Shown in pieces: positions 1 through 8,871 of a DNA stretch of 64,000 nt (its first letter is position 1; every line of letters begins with the position of its first letter). The stretch is from Aldersonia kunmingensis (GTDB lineage: Bacteria; Actinomycetota; Actinomycetes; Mycobacteriales; Mycobacteriaceae): contig NZ_LRRB01000179.1 in NCBI RefSeq assembly GCF_001646865.1, positions 1 through 64,000 on the forward strand. The letters run 5' to 3'. Both the position numbers and the translations under genes were made by a program. Below the pieces are notes generated by a model that ran no database searches, was not told the DNA's origin, and saw nothing but the letters and a program-made list of their open reading frames with translations.

Positions 1-1
1 C

Positions 2-97
2 GCTGGAGTCGTGCGGGCGCGGCTGCTCGGCGACGACGGGGAGTTGGACCTCGCGCACGACCTGGCGGTGGAGCTACTCAATGGCTTGCCGCACTGA
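2..97 (+). CDS. 3' end of an unidentified protein (partial)
   Basis: An open frame enters from the left edge and stops at the TGA at 95-97. It gives 31 residues ending in VELLNGLPH, with an acidic stretch (GDDGELD). Composition is normal for a coding C-terminus. No domain can be recognised from so short a piece. It reads in the same direction as the next gene but lies about 100 bases away. Whether it is the tail of a regulator or an enzyme cannot be decided here. Confidence 0.45.
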   Translation, partial: AGVVRARLLGDDGELDLAHDLAVELLNGLPH

Positions 98-202
98 ATG
101 ATTCGGCACATTCGGCCCAGGTAGGCGCGCGTTTCCTCGCGGCGGTAATGTTCGAATCCGCTTGCCCCGATGAGCGACTGACAGGGAAGGAGTGATGGCG
201 CG

Positions 203-496
203 ATGGCGACGGCCGCCCAACCCGATCCACGTCCGGCCAAGGCTCCTGCATTGTTCGATGCCTACCAAATGATTCGGTTCGCTCGGGCGTATCACGCTGC
301 GGTGATGCGTGAGCGTGAGGGAAATCGCTCGAGCGAGGAAATCGGCTCGTTCGAGTTGATGCAGATGGCCCGGCAGGTCGGCGTGCCGTTCAAGGAACTG
401 GCTGCCATCGAGGCCGCCGCGGACCGCGACTTCTCCCGCGGCGGCGGGGACACGGCACTGAACGATCTGTTCATGTCGCCGCCCGATCTCACGTAG
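203..496 (+). CDS. Small hypothetical protein, 97 aa
   Basis: The frame starts at ATG 203. A purine-rich ribosome binding site (AAGGAG, 187-192) lies 10 bases upstream and decides this start; an ATG at 195 is out of frame. The protein is soluble and mostly helical by composition. It has a charged middle (REREGNRSSEE), an alanine- and glutamate-rich helix (ELAAIEAAADRD) and a short glycine run. There is no signal peptide or membrane segment. I do not recognise the family. It stands alone ahead of the mmpL operon and ends 168 bases before the operator. Confidence 0.6.
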   Translation: MATAAQPDPRPAKAPALFDAYQMIRFARAYHAAVMREREGNRSSEEIGSFELMQMARQVGVPFKELAAIEAAADRDFSRGGGDTALNDLFMSPPDLT

Positions 497-663
497 CTGA
501 GAGAATTCCTCCTCACTTATCTCATCCCCTGGCCGGTCGCCGACTCCACCCTCGGTAGGAGATCGAATGCCGCCCCCGGCAGGACGCGCCACCTGTACCT
601 CGCTTTGTACCGTCAGTCCAGGCACGCCAGACCCGGCCGAGGTAGGTGGTTTCACGGTTGGGT

Positions 664-684
664 TAACGGCGTTACGATAACGCC
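664..684. promoter_or_regulatory. Overlapping palindromes, probable TetR operator of the mmpL operon
   Basis: GGCGTTA (668-674) and TAACGCC (678-684) form a perfect 7-base inverted repeat with a 3-base spacer. A second palindrome, TAACG-G-CGTTA (664-674), shares its right arm. The array therefore reads TAACG, CGTTA, TAACG. It lies 27 bases before the MmpL start codon, where a repressor would block the promoter. The obvious candidate ligand is the TetR regulator encoded second in the operon. That assignment is inference. Confidence 0.55.
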
Positions 685-711
685 ACTAACTGATGGTCAG
701 GGGGACCTGCG

Positions 712-2988
712 ATGCTGGATCGCATTGCCTATTTCGTGATCGGGCGGCCGCGCGCCGTGCTGGTCGCCGCGTTGTTGATCGCCGTGGCAAGCGGACTGTT
801 CGGCTTCAGTGCGATCAGCCACATGAAGGCAGGCGGTTACGGCACCGAGGACGCCGAGTCGGCGCGCGCGAGCGAGATGCTCGTCGACAACTTCGGCGGC
901 GCGGAACCCAACCTGGTCTTCCTGGTCGATGCACCTGACGGCGTGGACAGCCCGGCTGCTGAGGCGGCGGGTGCGCACATCGTCGACACCCTGAAGTCCG
1001 CCGAGTACGTCGACCCCGCGTCGGTGCAGTCGTACTGGACCTCACCGTCCGACTTGGCCAGCGCGTTCCGCAGTCGCACCGCGCACACCGCCCTGATCAC
1101 GGCGCACGTCGACGGCGACGACACCACCGCACCCGCGCGGGCGACCGAACTGTCCGAGGACCTGACCGGTACCACCGACGGCATCACGGTCCGCGCGGGC
1201 GGCATGACGATGGCCTACCACGAGATCAACGATCAGGTCGCCAAGGACCTCGCGATTGCCGAGGCCATCGCGATCCCGATTTCGGCGATCGTGCTGATCC
1301 TCGTCTTCGGCAGCCTGATCGCCTCCCTGCTGCCACTGGTAATCGGGATCTTCGCCATCCTCACCACCCTCGCGATCCTGCGCCTGTTCACGCTGATCAC
1401 CGACGTCTCGGTGTTCGCGCTGAACATGACGACCGCGCTCGGCCTCGCGCTCGCGATCGACTACAGCCTGTTCATGGTCAGCAGGTTCCGCGAGGAACTC
1501 GCCGCGGGCCGCGATGTCGGGCCCGCCGTGGTCCGGACTGTCCAGACCGCGGGGCGGACCGTGCTGTACTCCGCTCTCGTTGTCGCGCTGTCGATGTCGG
1601 CGCTGATGGTCTTCCCCATCTACTTCCTGAAGTCGTTCGCCTACTCGGGCCTCGCGGTCGTCGCTGCGGCCGCGGTCGCCGCGCTCGTTGTGGTCCCGGC
1701 CGCGCTGATGGCGCTCGGCCACCGCGTGAACTCGCTCGACCTCCGTGAGCCGCTGCGCCGCCTGTTCCGGCTGCAACCGCGCCGGGAGGTGCCGCCGGAG
1801 GAGAGCCGTTGGTACGTCGGCGTCAACGCGGTGATGCGGCGTGCGGCGCCGGTCGCCATCGCGGCAATCGTCTTCCTGCTGTTCCTCGGTGCGCCCTTCC
1901 TCGGCGCCAAGTTCAGCTACCCCGATGAGCGGGTCGTTCCCGCGGCGGTCTCGGAAAGCCGCGCGGTCGGCGATTCGCTGCGGCAGAACTTCGATTTGAA
2001 CACCGGCGGCGCCACCATCGCGGTGCTGCCCGGCTATTCCGCCGGGTCCGGGCCGCTCGCCGACTATGCCGCTGAACTGTCCGAGGTGCCCGGAATCTCC
2101 GCGGTCACATCGAGTGCAGGCACGTACATGGCAGGGGCGCGAGTCGCGTCCCCACTGCCGGAAATGGCGAACGAGTCCGGGACCTACCTACGGATCGTCA
2201 GCGACTCGGACCCGTTCGGCAAAGCCGCCGCAAGCCAGCTCGAGGCGGCGCGCGCCGTCCCGGCACCGGGCGAGGTGCTGTTCACCGGACCCGCTGCGGC
2301 CAACCATGATTCGCTCAGCGCGCTCGGCAGCAGGCTGCCGCTCGCACTTGGCCTGATCGTGGCATCGACACTCATCGTGCTGTTCCTGTTCACCGGCAGC
2401 GTTGTCCTGCCCATCAAGGCGGTCCTGCTCAACACGCTGTCGTTGTCGGCGGCGTTCGGCGCGATGGTCTGGATCTTCCAGGAGGGCCACTTCTCCGACC
2501 CGCTCGGCTTCACCCCCACCGGTTACCTATCGCCGACCATGCCGCTGCTGATGTTCTGCCTGGCCTTCGGCATGTCGATGGACTACGAGGTGTTCCTGCT
2601 GTCCCGAATCCGGGAGGAGTGGCTGCACTCCGGCCGAACCACAGAGGACAACACGCATGCCATCGCAATGGGCATCGCGCGGACCGGCCGAATCTTCACT
2701 GCCGCAGCGGTGTTGATGGCTATCGTCTTCATCGCCATGATCACCGCGCAGGTCTCCTTCATGAAGATGTTCGGGCTCGGCCTCGGCATCACCGTCCTCG
2801 TCGATGCGACTCTCATCCGCGGCTGCCTCGCGCCGGCGATGATGCACCTCATGGGCCGGGCGAACTGGTGGGCACCGAAGCCGCTGGCACGGCTGCACGA
2901 GCGCTTCGGCCTGCGCGAGCACGACGCACCCGAGGACGAGCAGCCCGTGGCCGACGAGCGTGTGCCAGTGGGCCAAGGAACCTCCTGA
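712..2988 (+). CDS. MmpL-family RND lipid transporter
   Basis: A 758-residue inner-membrane transporter of the MMPL/RND superfamily, which uses the proton gradient to move lipids or lipid-like compounds outward. The protein has the family's duplicated plan: one N-terminal transmembrane helix, a periplasmic domain of about 150 residues, five more helices, then a second copy. The paired proton-relay motifs are present as Asp250-Tyr251 (DYSLFMVSRFREE) and Asp624-Tyr625 (MDYEVFLLSR). A GGGGG ribosome binding site precedes the ATG. It is not MmpL3, which lies at 45583. It heads an operon with a TetR regulator, an acyl-CoA ligase and a thioesterase, which suggests an acylated substrate. The substrate itself is unknown. 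Confidence 0.92.
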   Translation: MLDRIAYFVIGRPRAVLVAALLIAVASGLFGFSAISHMKAGGYGTEDAESARASEMLVDNFGGAEPNLVFLVDAPDGVDSPAAEAAGAHIVDTLKSAEYVDPASVQSYWTSPSDLASAFRSRTAHTALITAHVDGDDTTAPARATELSEDLTGTTDGITVRAGGMTMAYHEINDQVAKDLAIAEAIAIPISAIVLILVFGSLIASLLPLVIGIFAILTTLAILRLFTLITDVSVFALNMTTALGLALAIDYSLFMVSRFREELAAGRDVGPAVVRTVQTAGRTVLYSALVVALSMSALMVFPIYFLKSFAYSGLAVVAAAAVAALVVVPAALMALGHRVNSLDLREPLRRLFRLQPRREVPPEESRWYVGVNAVMRRAAPVAIAAIVFLLFLGAPFLGAKFSYPDERVVPAAVSESRAVGDSLRQNFDLNTGGATIAVLPGYSAGSGPLADYAAELSEVPGISAVTSSAGTYMAGARVASPLPEMANESGTYLRIVSDSDPFGKAAASQLEAARAVPAPGEVLFTGPAAANHDSLSALGSRLPLALGLIVASTLIVLFLFTGSVVLPIKAVLLNTLSLSAAFGAMVWIFQEGHFSDPLGFTPTGYLSPTMPLLMFCLAFGMSMDYEVFLLSRIREEWLHSGRTTEDNTHAIAMGIARTGRIFTAAAVLMAIVFIAMITAQVSFMKMFGLGLGITVLVDATLIRGCLAPAMMHLMGRANWWAPKPLARLHERFGLREHDAPEDEQPVADERVPVGQGTS

Positions 2989-3668
2989 TGAGCACTGCAC
3001 GTCAACGGGCGCCGCGCGGGTCGGGCAGTCGTCTCCGCGGCGAGATCCTGGACGCGACAAAGGATTTACTGGCCCGCACCGGCGACGCGCACGACGTGTC
3101 GATCCGCGCGGTCAGCGACCTGGTCGGGGTGACCGCGCCGTCGATCTACCGCCACTTCGCCGATAAGGACGCGCTGATCGACGCCGCGGTCGCGGACGTG
3201 ATTTCCGATCTCGATGCGGTCATGCAGGCGGCCGTCATCGACGAAGTCGGTCCGCTGCATCGGCTCCGCGCCCAGGGCCTGGCCTACGTTCGGTTCGCCC
3301 GCGAGCACCCCGAGCACTACCGCCTGGCGACCATGGAATGCGGCGAGGGCGTCGGCGAGGTGGACCAGGTGCTCGGCAGTGCGGCCTTCTCGCATTTCCT
3401 CGACACCGTCACCGAGTGCATCGCTGCCGGTCTCTTCGCCGAACAGGATCCCCTGCCGGTGGCCATGGAAATGTGGGCGGCCGCGCACGGCATCGCCTCC
3501 CTGCTGATCGCCAAGCCGTACCTGCCCTGGGGCGATCCCGAAGTGGCCGCGGATCGGGTGCTGAAGTCGGTGTGCGCCGGCCGCATCCTCGGCGATCTGC
3601 TCGGCGACGACGCCGACCCCGACGACCTGATGGGCTGGCTGGTCGAGCAGCGCCGGGTGACCAAGTGA
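2988..3668 (+). CDS. TetR family transcriptional regulator
   Basis: A 226-residue protein whose ATG overlaps the TGA of the mmpL gene by one base (TGATG), so the two are translationally coupled. The N-terminal helix-turn-helix is clear: VSIRAVSDLVGVTAPSIYRHF, with the usual YRHFADKDALIDA continuation into helix 4. The C-terminal half (FAREHPEHYRLATM, then a MEMWAAAHGIASL helix) matches the TetR_C_13/WHG type of ligand domain. Its place inside the operon suggests that it represses mmpL and the downstream genes through the palindromes at 664-684. It probably senses a fatty acyl compound, which is inference from the neighbours. Confidence 0.88.
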   Translation: MSTARQRAPRGSGSRLRGEILDATKDLLARTGDAHDVSIRAVSDLVGVTAPSIYRHFADKDALIDAAVADVISDLDAVMQAAVIDEVGPLHRLRAQGLAYVRFAREHPEHYRLATMECGEGVGEVDQVLGSAAFSHFLDTVTECIAAGLFAEQDPLPVAMEMWAAAHGIASLLIAKPYLPWGDPEVAADRVLKSVCAGRILGDLLGDDADPDDLMGWLVEQRRVTK

Positions 3669-3703
3669 ACGGGCCCTCTGGACAGGCCGCGTAGAAAGTA
3701 CGT

Positions 3704-5296
3704 GTGAGTCACGACACCAGGCATGACATGGGCGGCTCGCTGGCGCCCGGCAGCGGCATGACGATGAGCGACCAGGTTGCCCGGCACGCTCGCAGCATCC
3801 CGGATGCGGTTGCGCTGCGGCACGAAGGCGCACAGCTCACCTACCTCGAACTCGACGGCCGGGTGAACCGGCTCGCGCACGCCCTGCGCGACCGCGGCGT
3901 CAACAACGGGGACCGGGTGGCAGTGCTGGCGCTCAACGGCCTCGAACCAATCGAGACCTTCCTCGCCTGCGCGCGCCTCGGTGCCATCTGCTCCCCGCTG
4001 AACTTCCGTTCGGTCGCTGCCGAGGTCGGCTACATGCTCGGCAACTGTGGCGCTCGGGTGCTCGTGGTCGACGCCGGGCTCCTCGATGTCGCACTCGAAG
4101 CCGTCACGGAGGCACCCGCGGTGCTGGCTGGGCTGGTCATCGGTGGCCCTGCAGCAACCGCGCCGACCGGGTTCGACGCGTACGAGACGGCACTTGCCAC
4201 GTCCTCTGCGGACCCGATCGCGGTAGCCGTGGACGAGCGCGCTCCCGCGTTCATCATGTACACCTCCGGCACGACCGGGCGGCCCAAGGGCGCGGTGCTG
4301 TCGCACTACAACCTGTACGTGCAGACGACGAGCCGGATCGCACACGTGGGCCTGCCCACCGAATGCCGTACGTGGCTCGTAGGCACCCCGCTGTTCCATA
4401 TCGCCGCGATGTCCGCGATCCTTCCCGCGTTTCTCACCGGCGGTCGTGCTGTGGTGACCAAGTCGGGTGCGTTCGACCCTGAACAGATGCTGGATCTGCT
4501 TGCCCGGGAACGAATCTCGTCGTGTTTCCTGGTCCCGTCGCAGTGGCAGGCAATCTGCTCGGTGCCCGATATCGCCGACCGCGACCTGTCTGCACTGAAG
4601 ATGATCGCGTGGGGCGCGGCGCCGGCATCGACCACCCTGCTGCGCAAGCTGCTCGAAGCGTTCCCCCAGGCGCAGCTGAGCACCTCCTTCGGCCAGACCG
4701 AATGCAGCCCAATCACCTGCGTGCTGCGCGGCGAGGACGCGGCCCGAAAAATCGGCTCGATTGGCACGCCCCTGCTCAACGTCGAGGTACGGGTCGTAGA
4801 CCTGGACATGAACGACGTTCCGCCCGGCGAGGTCGGCGAAATCGTCTACCGCGGCCCATCAGTGATGACCGGCTACTGGAACAACCCGGAGGAGACCGCC
4901 AAAGCCTTTGCGGGTGGCTGGTTCCATTCCGGCGACCTGGTGCGTCAGGACGACGACGGTTACCTCTACGTCGTGGACCGGCTCAAGGACATGATCATCT
5001 CCGGCGGGGAGAACGTGTACTGCGCCGAGGTGGAGGACATCGTGGCCGGGCATCCCAAGGTGTCCGAGGTGGCCATCGTCGGGGTGCCGGACGAGCGCTG
5101 GGGCGAGGTGCCGCACGCGATCGTGGTGCCGATCCACGCCGCCGATCCGCCGACCGCCGACGAGATCGAGCAGTGGTGCCGGGACCGGCTGGCCGGTTTC
5201 AAATGCCCACGGAAGCTGACTGTGCTCACCGAGCTGCCCAGAAATGCGAGCGGCAAGGTGCGCAAGACGGACCTGCGGGTGCTCGTTCGTGGCTGA
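3704..5296 (+). CDS. Acyl-CoA synthetase (FadD-like, AMP-binding ANL enzyme)
   Basis: A 530-residue ANL-superfamily ligase that would activate a carboxylic acid, probably fatty, to an acyl-adenylate and then to acyl-CoA. Visible motifs are the P-loop YTSGTTGRPKG near residue 190, the FGQTE motif, the hinge GDLVRQDDDGYLYVVDRLKD and the C-terminal lysine in NASGKVRKTDLR. The start taken is GTG 3704, 35 bases after the tetR stop. In-frame ATG codons about 8 and 18 codons further in are possible alternatives. The thioesterase gene follows after 22 bases. A ligase-thioesterase pair next to an MmpL pump suggests a lipid made or recycled by the operon. Confidence 0.9.
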   Translation: MSHDTRHDMGGSLAPGSGMTMSDQVARHARSIPDAVALRHEGAQLTYLELDGRVNRLAHALRDRGVNNGDRVAVLALNGLEPIETFLACARLGAICSPLNFRSVAAEVGYMLGNCGARVLVVDAGLLDVALEAVTEAPAVLAGLVIGGPAATAPTGFDAYETALATSSADPIAVAVDERAPAFIMYTSGTTGRPKGAVLSHYNLYVQTTSRIAHVGLPTECRTWLVGTPLFHIAAMSAILPAFLTGGRAVVTKSGAFDPEQMLDLLARERISSCFLVPSQWQAICSVPDIADRDLSALKMIAWGAAPASTTLLRKLLEAFPQAQLSTSFGQTECSPITCVLRGEDAARKIGSIGTPLLNVEVRVVDLDMNDVPPGEVGEIVYRGPSVMTGYWNNPEETAKAFAGGWFHSGDLVRQDDDGYLYVVDRLKDMIISGGENVYCAEVEDIVAGHPKVSEVAIVGVPDERWGEVPHAIVVPIHAADPPTADEIEQWCRDRLAGFKCPRKLTVLTELPRNASGKVRKTDLRVLVRG

Positions 5297-5318
5297 GGCC
5301 CCGGACTAGCCTGCGTTC

Positions 5319-6107
5319 ATGGAGTCGTTCTACGTCCGCGATCCCGCACATCCGGACCGCTACGAATCGACCGACCTGACCAGGGGTCCGTGGTCCCCCG
5401 ACGCACAACACGCCGGGCCACCATCTGCGCTGATCGCGCACGTGATCGAGCGTTGCGAGCCGCGAGAGGGCTTCCAGGTCGGCCGGGTCGCAGTCGAGAT
5501 CCTCGGCCCGGTGCCACTGGAGCCGCTCACCGTCACCGCCCGCGTCGCACGGCCTGGCCGCAGCGTGGAGCTGATCGAGGCCGAGGTACGCACCGCAAAG
5601 GGTCCGGTGCTGCGTGCGAATGCCTGGCGTTTCCGCCGATCCGACCCGCCGCTCGACATCCCAGAGGCGATGCTGCCCAGCGGCGCGGTGCCCGGACCGG
5701 CAGAGGGCGTCGAGTCGCCGTTCCCCTCGCTGCAGCCCGTGGGCTTCCACACCGGCATCGACTACAGGTTCGTTAGCGGAACATTTCTCGAGCCGGGTCC
5801 CGCGACGTGCTGGATCCGGCTGCGCTATCCGATCGTGGCCGATACGACGCCGAGTCCGCTCGAGCGTGCTGTGGCCGCGGCCGATTCGGGCAATGGCGTG
5901 AGTTCGACGCTGGACTGGCGCGAATACCTGTTCATCAACACGGATCTCACGGTGTCGCTGCATCGGATGCCAGAGGGCGAGTGGGTATGCCTGGATGCGG
6001 TGACGTCGCCGCAGCCGCATGGGATAGGGCTTACAGAGACCGCGATGTACGACGAAATCGGGCCGGTGGGGCGCGCGACGCAGACGTTGCTGCTCGGCCG
6101 CCGCTGA
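5319..6107 (+). CDS. Acyl-CoA thioesterase-like protein (TesB/4HBT_3 type)
   Basis: A 262-residue protein that fits the two-hotdog thioesterase-like superfamily. The N-terminal hotdog contains the family's GPWSPDAQHAGPPSALIAHVIE segment, with the long central helix. The strands RVAVEILGPVPLEPLTVTARVARPGRSVELIEAEV follow. The C-terminal hotdog ends in GIGLTETAMYDEIGPVGRATQTLLLGRR. Such enzymes hydrolyse acyl-CoA thioesters in the cytoplasm. It is the last gene of the mmpL-tetR-fadD operon and lies 22 bases after the ligase. Its specificity cannot be read from sequence. Confidence 0.85.
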   Translation: MESFYVRDPAHPDRYESTDLTRGPWSPDAQHAGPPSALIAHVIERCEPREGFQVGRVAVEILGPVPLEPLTVTARVARPGRSVELIEAEVRTAKGPVLRANAWRFRRSDPPLDIPEAMLPSGAVPGPAEGVESPFPSLQPVGFHTGIDYRFVSGTFLEPGPATCWIRLRYPIVADTTPSPLERAVAAADSGNGVSSTLDWREYLFINTDLTVSLHRMPEGEWVCLDAVTSPQPHGIGLTETAMYDEIGPVGRATQTLLLGRR

Positions 6108-6272
6108 GACAAAAGGCGGTTTCGTATTGCCGCCGGGTCGGGGGTCTGGCGGCAACACGAAACCATTCTCGTTGTCGGCGCGGACGCGATCGGCGTTACA
6201 TACCGAGCAAAACTATTTTCGAATCGGTTGCTGGGCCATCGTCTGGGGTACAGACTCGACAGGGTGACTGCC

Positions 6273-7295
6273 ATGCAACTAGGGATGGTTGGCCTGGGCC
6301 GGATGGGCGCAAATATAATCCGGCGAATCCTCGAGGACGGCCACTCGGCGGTCGTCTACGACACCAATCCCGACGCCGTGAAGGAACTCGAAGCCATCGG
6401 CGCGACCGGCACAACGACATTGCCGGATTTCGTCGCTGCACTCGAAAAGCCGAGGGTCGCGTGGGTAATGATCCCCGCCGGCATCACGACCAAGGTCATC
6501 GAGCAACTAGCCGAACTCCTCGAGCCCGGCGACATCGTCATTGACGGTGGCAACAGCCGCTACCACGAGGACATCAAGCGCGCGAAGGCGCTGTCCCCGA
6601 AAGGCTTGCACTACATCGACATCGGCACATCGGGCGGCATCTTCGGCCTCGAGCGCGGCTTCTGCCTCATGGTCGGCGGGGAGACCGAACCCGTGCACCA
6701 CATCGAGCCGCTGCTGAAATCGATCGCTCCCGGCGTCGAGTCCGCACCGCGAACCCCCGGGCGTGAGGGCGAGCCGTCGCCTGCCGAACAGGGCTATCTG
6801 CACTGCGGCCCAGCCGGCGCAGGGCACTTCGTGAAGATGGTGCACAACGGCATCGAGTACGGCGCGATGGCCGCCCTGGCCGAGGGCCTGAACATCCTCA
6901 ACCAGGCCGATATCGGCGCCCGGTCGACGGGTGAGTACTCGGCGGAAGAGACCCCGCTGGAACAGCCGGAGCTCTACCAGTACGACATCGACATCCCCGA
7001 GGTCACCGAGGTGTGGCGGCGCGGCTCGGTGGTCGCGTCCTGGCTACTCGATCTCACCGCGGCCTCGCTGTACGCCGATCCCACCCTCGAGCAGATGGGC
7101 GGACGGGTCTCCGACTCCGGTGAGGGCCGCTGGACGGTGGACGCGGCGCTGGACGAGGGCGTTCCGGTGCCGGTGCTATCGACCGCGCTGTATCAGCGCT
7201 TCTCTTCGCGCGGCAATGCGCTCTACGCCGACAAGGTGCTCTCCGCGATGCGGATGGCCTTCGGCGGGCACCACGAATTGCCCAAACCGAAGTAG
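6273..7295 (+). CDS. gnd: 6-phosphogluconate dehydrogenase, decarboxylating (short NAD-type)
   Basis: Converts 6-phosphogluconate to ribulose-5-phosphate and CO2 in the pentose phosphate pathway. The 340-residue chain is the short form, which often uses NAD+, rather than the 470-residue NADP+ form. It opens with the dinucleotide fold LGMVGLGRMGANI and an acidic residue after strand 2 (VVYDTN), which favours NAD+. The substrate motif DGGNSRYHED and the catalytic segment GAGHFVKMVHNGIEYG follow. I chose ATG 6273; an in-frame GTG at 6264 is equally possible because neither has a strong ribosome binding site. A hairpin follows at 7314-7337. Confidence 0.93.
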   Translation: MQLGMVGLGRMGANIIRRILEDGHSAVVYDTNPDAVKELEAIGATGTTTLPDFVAALEKPRVAWVMIPAGITTKVIEQLAELLEPGDIVIDGGNSRYHEDIKRAKALSPKGLHYIDIGTSGGIFGLERGFCLMVGGETEPVHHIEPLLKSIAPGVESAPRTPGREGEPSPAEQGYLHCGPAGAGHFVKMVHNGIEYGAMAALAEGLNILNQADIGARSTGEYSAEETPLEQPELYQYDIDIPEVTEVWRRGSVVASWLLDLTAASLYADPTLEQMGGRVSDSGEGRWTVDAALDEGVPVPVLSTALYQRFSSRGNALYADKVLSAMRMAFGGHHELPKPK

Positions 7296-7313
7296 TCGTA
7301 GGCAAAGCTGTTT

Positions 7314-7337
7314 CCGGGGGCGATGTTTCGCCCCCGG
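7314..7337 (+). terminator. Hairpin after gnd
   Basis: CCGGGGGCGA (7314-7323) pairs with TCGCCCCCGG (7328-7337) around a 4-base loop, a perfect 10-base stem 19 bases past the gnd stop codon. There is no U-tract, as is usual for high-G+C actinobacterial terminators. The gene beyond it (7410) converges on it, so it may serve both strands. Confidence 0.65.
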
Positions 7338-7409
7338 GAACTTGCTCGTACGGACGTGCCTATCGTGGGCTGATCGACGAGCCGCCGTCCTCGCTAAAAC
7401 CCAACCTCA

Positions 7410-7961
7410 TCACCGGCTGAGAACGAAGGCGCCGGTCATGCCGTAGGCGGGCTTTTCGCCCGTCACGTTGCACAGCGTCATAACTACATAGATTCCATTC
7501 GGGATGTTGTTGAACGTATGGGTCGCAACGTTCGCCGCGTCCGCCCACCGCACCAGCTCGCCCGCGACCACCGCTCCCGAGTCGTTGAGATTCTTGAGCA
7601 TGAGGGCGAGTTGCGCCATGGGGACTTTGCCGCTCAGAATCAGGCTTATCAGCGGCGGTGCGAGGATCGGCGCGGCCTTGATTGCATCGATCACCCCAGT
7701 CGAGCACGCACCTGGAATCGGCAGGTTGACGACGGGGATGTATCCGCTGGGCGGCACGTTCGTCGCGGTGTAGGTCACCGCGTTCCCGGCGACCTTTACC
7801 GAGTAACCCATGCCGTCCGCGATACCGACGAGCGGAACAGCGGGCGGAACCAGCGGTTGCGGAGCGGCAGTGCCGATCGCCGGGGCCGCGAACGCGATCG
7901 CGGTGGTCGCGGCCAGTGTTGCTGTCAATCGAACGAAGAATTTCCGACGCATCGTGCGCAC
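7410..7961 (-). CDS. Secreted hypothetical protein
   Basis: A 183-residue protein with a classic Sec signal peptide: a basic start (MRTMRRKFFVRL), a hydrophobic alanine-rich core and a likely cleavage near residue 33 in GTAAPQ. An in-frame ATG three codons later (7952) is an alternative start. The mature part is small, rich in proline, valine and alanine, and ends in a beta-rich stretch (NGIYVVMTLCNVTGEKPAYGMTGAFVLSR). Its two cysteines could form a disulfide. I do not recognise a characterised family; it looks like the many small exported proteins of Nocardia and Rhodococcus. It is monocistronic and converges with gnd. Confidence 0.75.
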   Translation of the reverse strand: MRTMRRKFFVRLTATLAATTAIAFAAPAIGTAAPQPLVPPAVPLVGIADGMGYSVKVAGNAVTYTATNVPPSGYIPVVNLPIPGACSTGVIDAIKAAPILAPPLISLILSGKVPMAQLALMLKNLNDSGAVVAGELVRWADAANVATHTFNNIPNGIYVVMTLCNVTGEKPAYGMTGAFVLSR

Positions 7962-8298
7962 CTCAATCAGGTCGGTTATTACCCCTGATGTTCGAGGCTA
8001 GTTTCATCGCGTCTGCCGCGCGGAGGTTCCGAGCAATGCCGAAGAACTACGAGAACGAACGTCGCCGGCCCGCGCCCCGTGGCGGGTGTTGTCGTAGGCC
8101 GATTCGCGCAGCACCGTAGCCAATTCGGTTGCAGCCAGAGGTCATCGGGCGTGAAACACGAAGTGACACCGGCATACGCCGGGTTCTGCGGCATCGTCGG
8201 CCCGGTTGACGCTACTCGCTCTCCCCGCCACTTCTGCCCCACAAACCGATCAGGAATCGAGAAGCTTTCGACGTCCGGCGCGACGTAGCGTGACAACC
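7962..8298. other. Divergent intergenic region of 337 bases, no gene seen
   Basis: This stretch separates the secreted-protein gene (leftward) and the DUF1801-like gene (rightward), so it should hold two promoters. Short open frames exist on both strands, but none has a ribosome binding site or sensible composition. A small hairpin, CCGGC (8169-8173) with GCCGG (8178-8182), is the only structure noted. No repeat or recognisable operator was found. Confidence 0.6.
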
Positions 8299-8745
8299 AT
8301 GAACGCCACCAGTGACGGAACGGGTTTCTCCGCCGACGAGAAGGCCGCGATGAAGCAGCGCGCCGAGGAGTTGCGTACGACCAAGGGCCTCAAGGGTGCG
8401 GCGAAACAGGCCCGCGAACTCGAGGCGTGCATCGACGCGATCGACGCGCTCGAGGGAATCGACAGCGAGGTCGCAACGACTTTCCACCGGCTCGTCGCCG
8501 AGGAGGCACCAGATCTGCGACCGAAGACTATGTACGGGTTCCCCTCCTACGCGAACGCCGACGGCAAGGTCGTCATGTTCATGCAGCCCAAATCCAAGTT
8601 CGACACGAGGTATCCGACCGTCAACTTCGACGAGCACGCCAACCTCGACGACGGCGACATGTGGCCGACGTCGTTCGCCGTCGTCGCCGTGACGGACGCG
8701 GTGGAGAAGAGGCTGCGCGCGCTGGTGAAACAGGCCGTGTCCTGA
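8299..8745 (+). CDS. DUF1801/YdhG-like protein
   Basis: A 148-residue cytoplasmic protein. The N-terminal third is a charged helix (SADEKAAMKQRAEELRTTKG). The rest carries features of the DUF1801/YdhG-like fold: PKTMYGFPSYANADGKVVMFMQPKSKF, then a short beta segment and a C-terminal helix (AVEKRLRALVKQAVS). The fold is related to iron-chaperone-like proteins, but no reaction is established. The start is ATG 8299; a longer frame opens at 8206 but covers intergenic-looking sequence. There is no ribosome binding site before the ATG, so the message may be leaderless. Confidence 0.7.
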   Translation: MNATSDGTGFSADEKAAMKQRAEELRTTKGLKGAAKQARELEACIDAIDALEGIDSEVATTFHRLVAEEAPDLRPKTMYGFPSYANADGKVVMFMQPKSKFDTRYPTVNFDEHANLDDGDMWPTSFAVVAVTDAVEKRLRALVKQAVS

Positions 8746-8801
8746 CTGATCCTGCATCGCGGGACACACACGCTGCGCCACCAGAGAATTGGCGCGGTGT
8801 A

Positions 8802-8839
8802 CTTGGTTCCCACGAGCGCGTTTCGCCCGCGGGAACAAG
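8802..8839. terminator. Hairpin between convergent genes
   Basis: CTTGGTTCCC (8802-8811) faces GGGAACAAG (8831-8839) as an inverted repeat with one extra base in the left arm. It lies between the DUF1801-like gene and the end of the aldo/keto reductase gene, which converge. It probably ends both transcripts. Confidence 0.5.
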
Positions 8840-8871
8840 CTTTGCTCAGGTTTGGAGCGACTGCCCCCGCG

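Noticed and set aside
74-655. Minus-strand frame of 193 codons opposite the first small gene
   Set aside because: It is rich in Arg, Pro and Gly with no ribosome binding site, and runs antisense to the better supported 203-496 gene. It has the composition of a shadow frame.
1042-1776. Minus-strand frame of 244 codons inside the first mmpL gene
   Set aside because: The product is a repetitive Arg/Asp/Gln sequence typical of an antisense frame in G+C-rich DNA, and the mmpL frame is certain.
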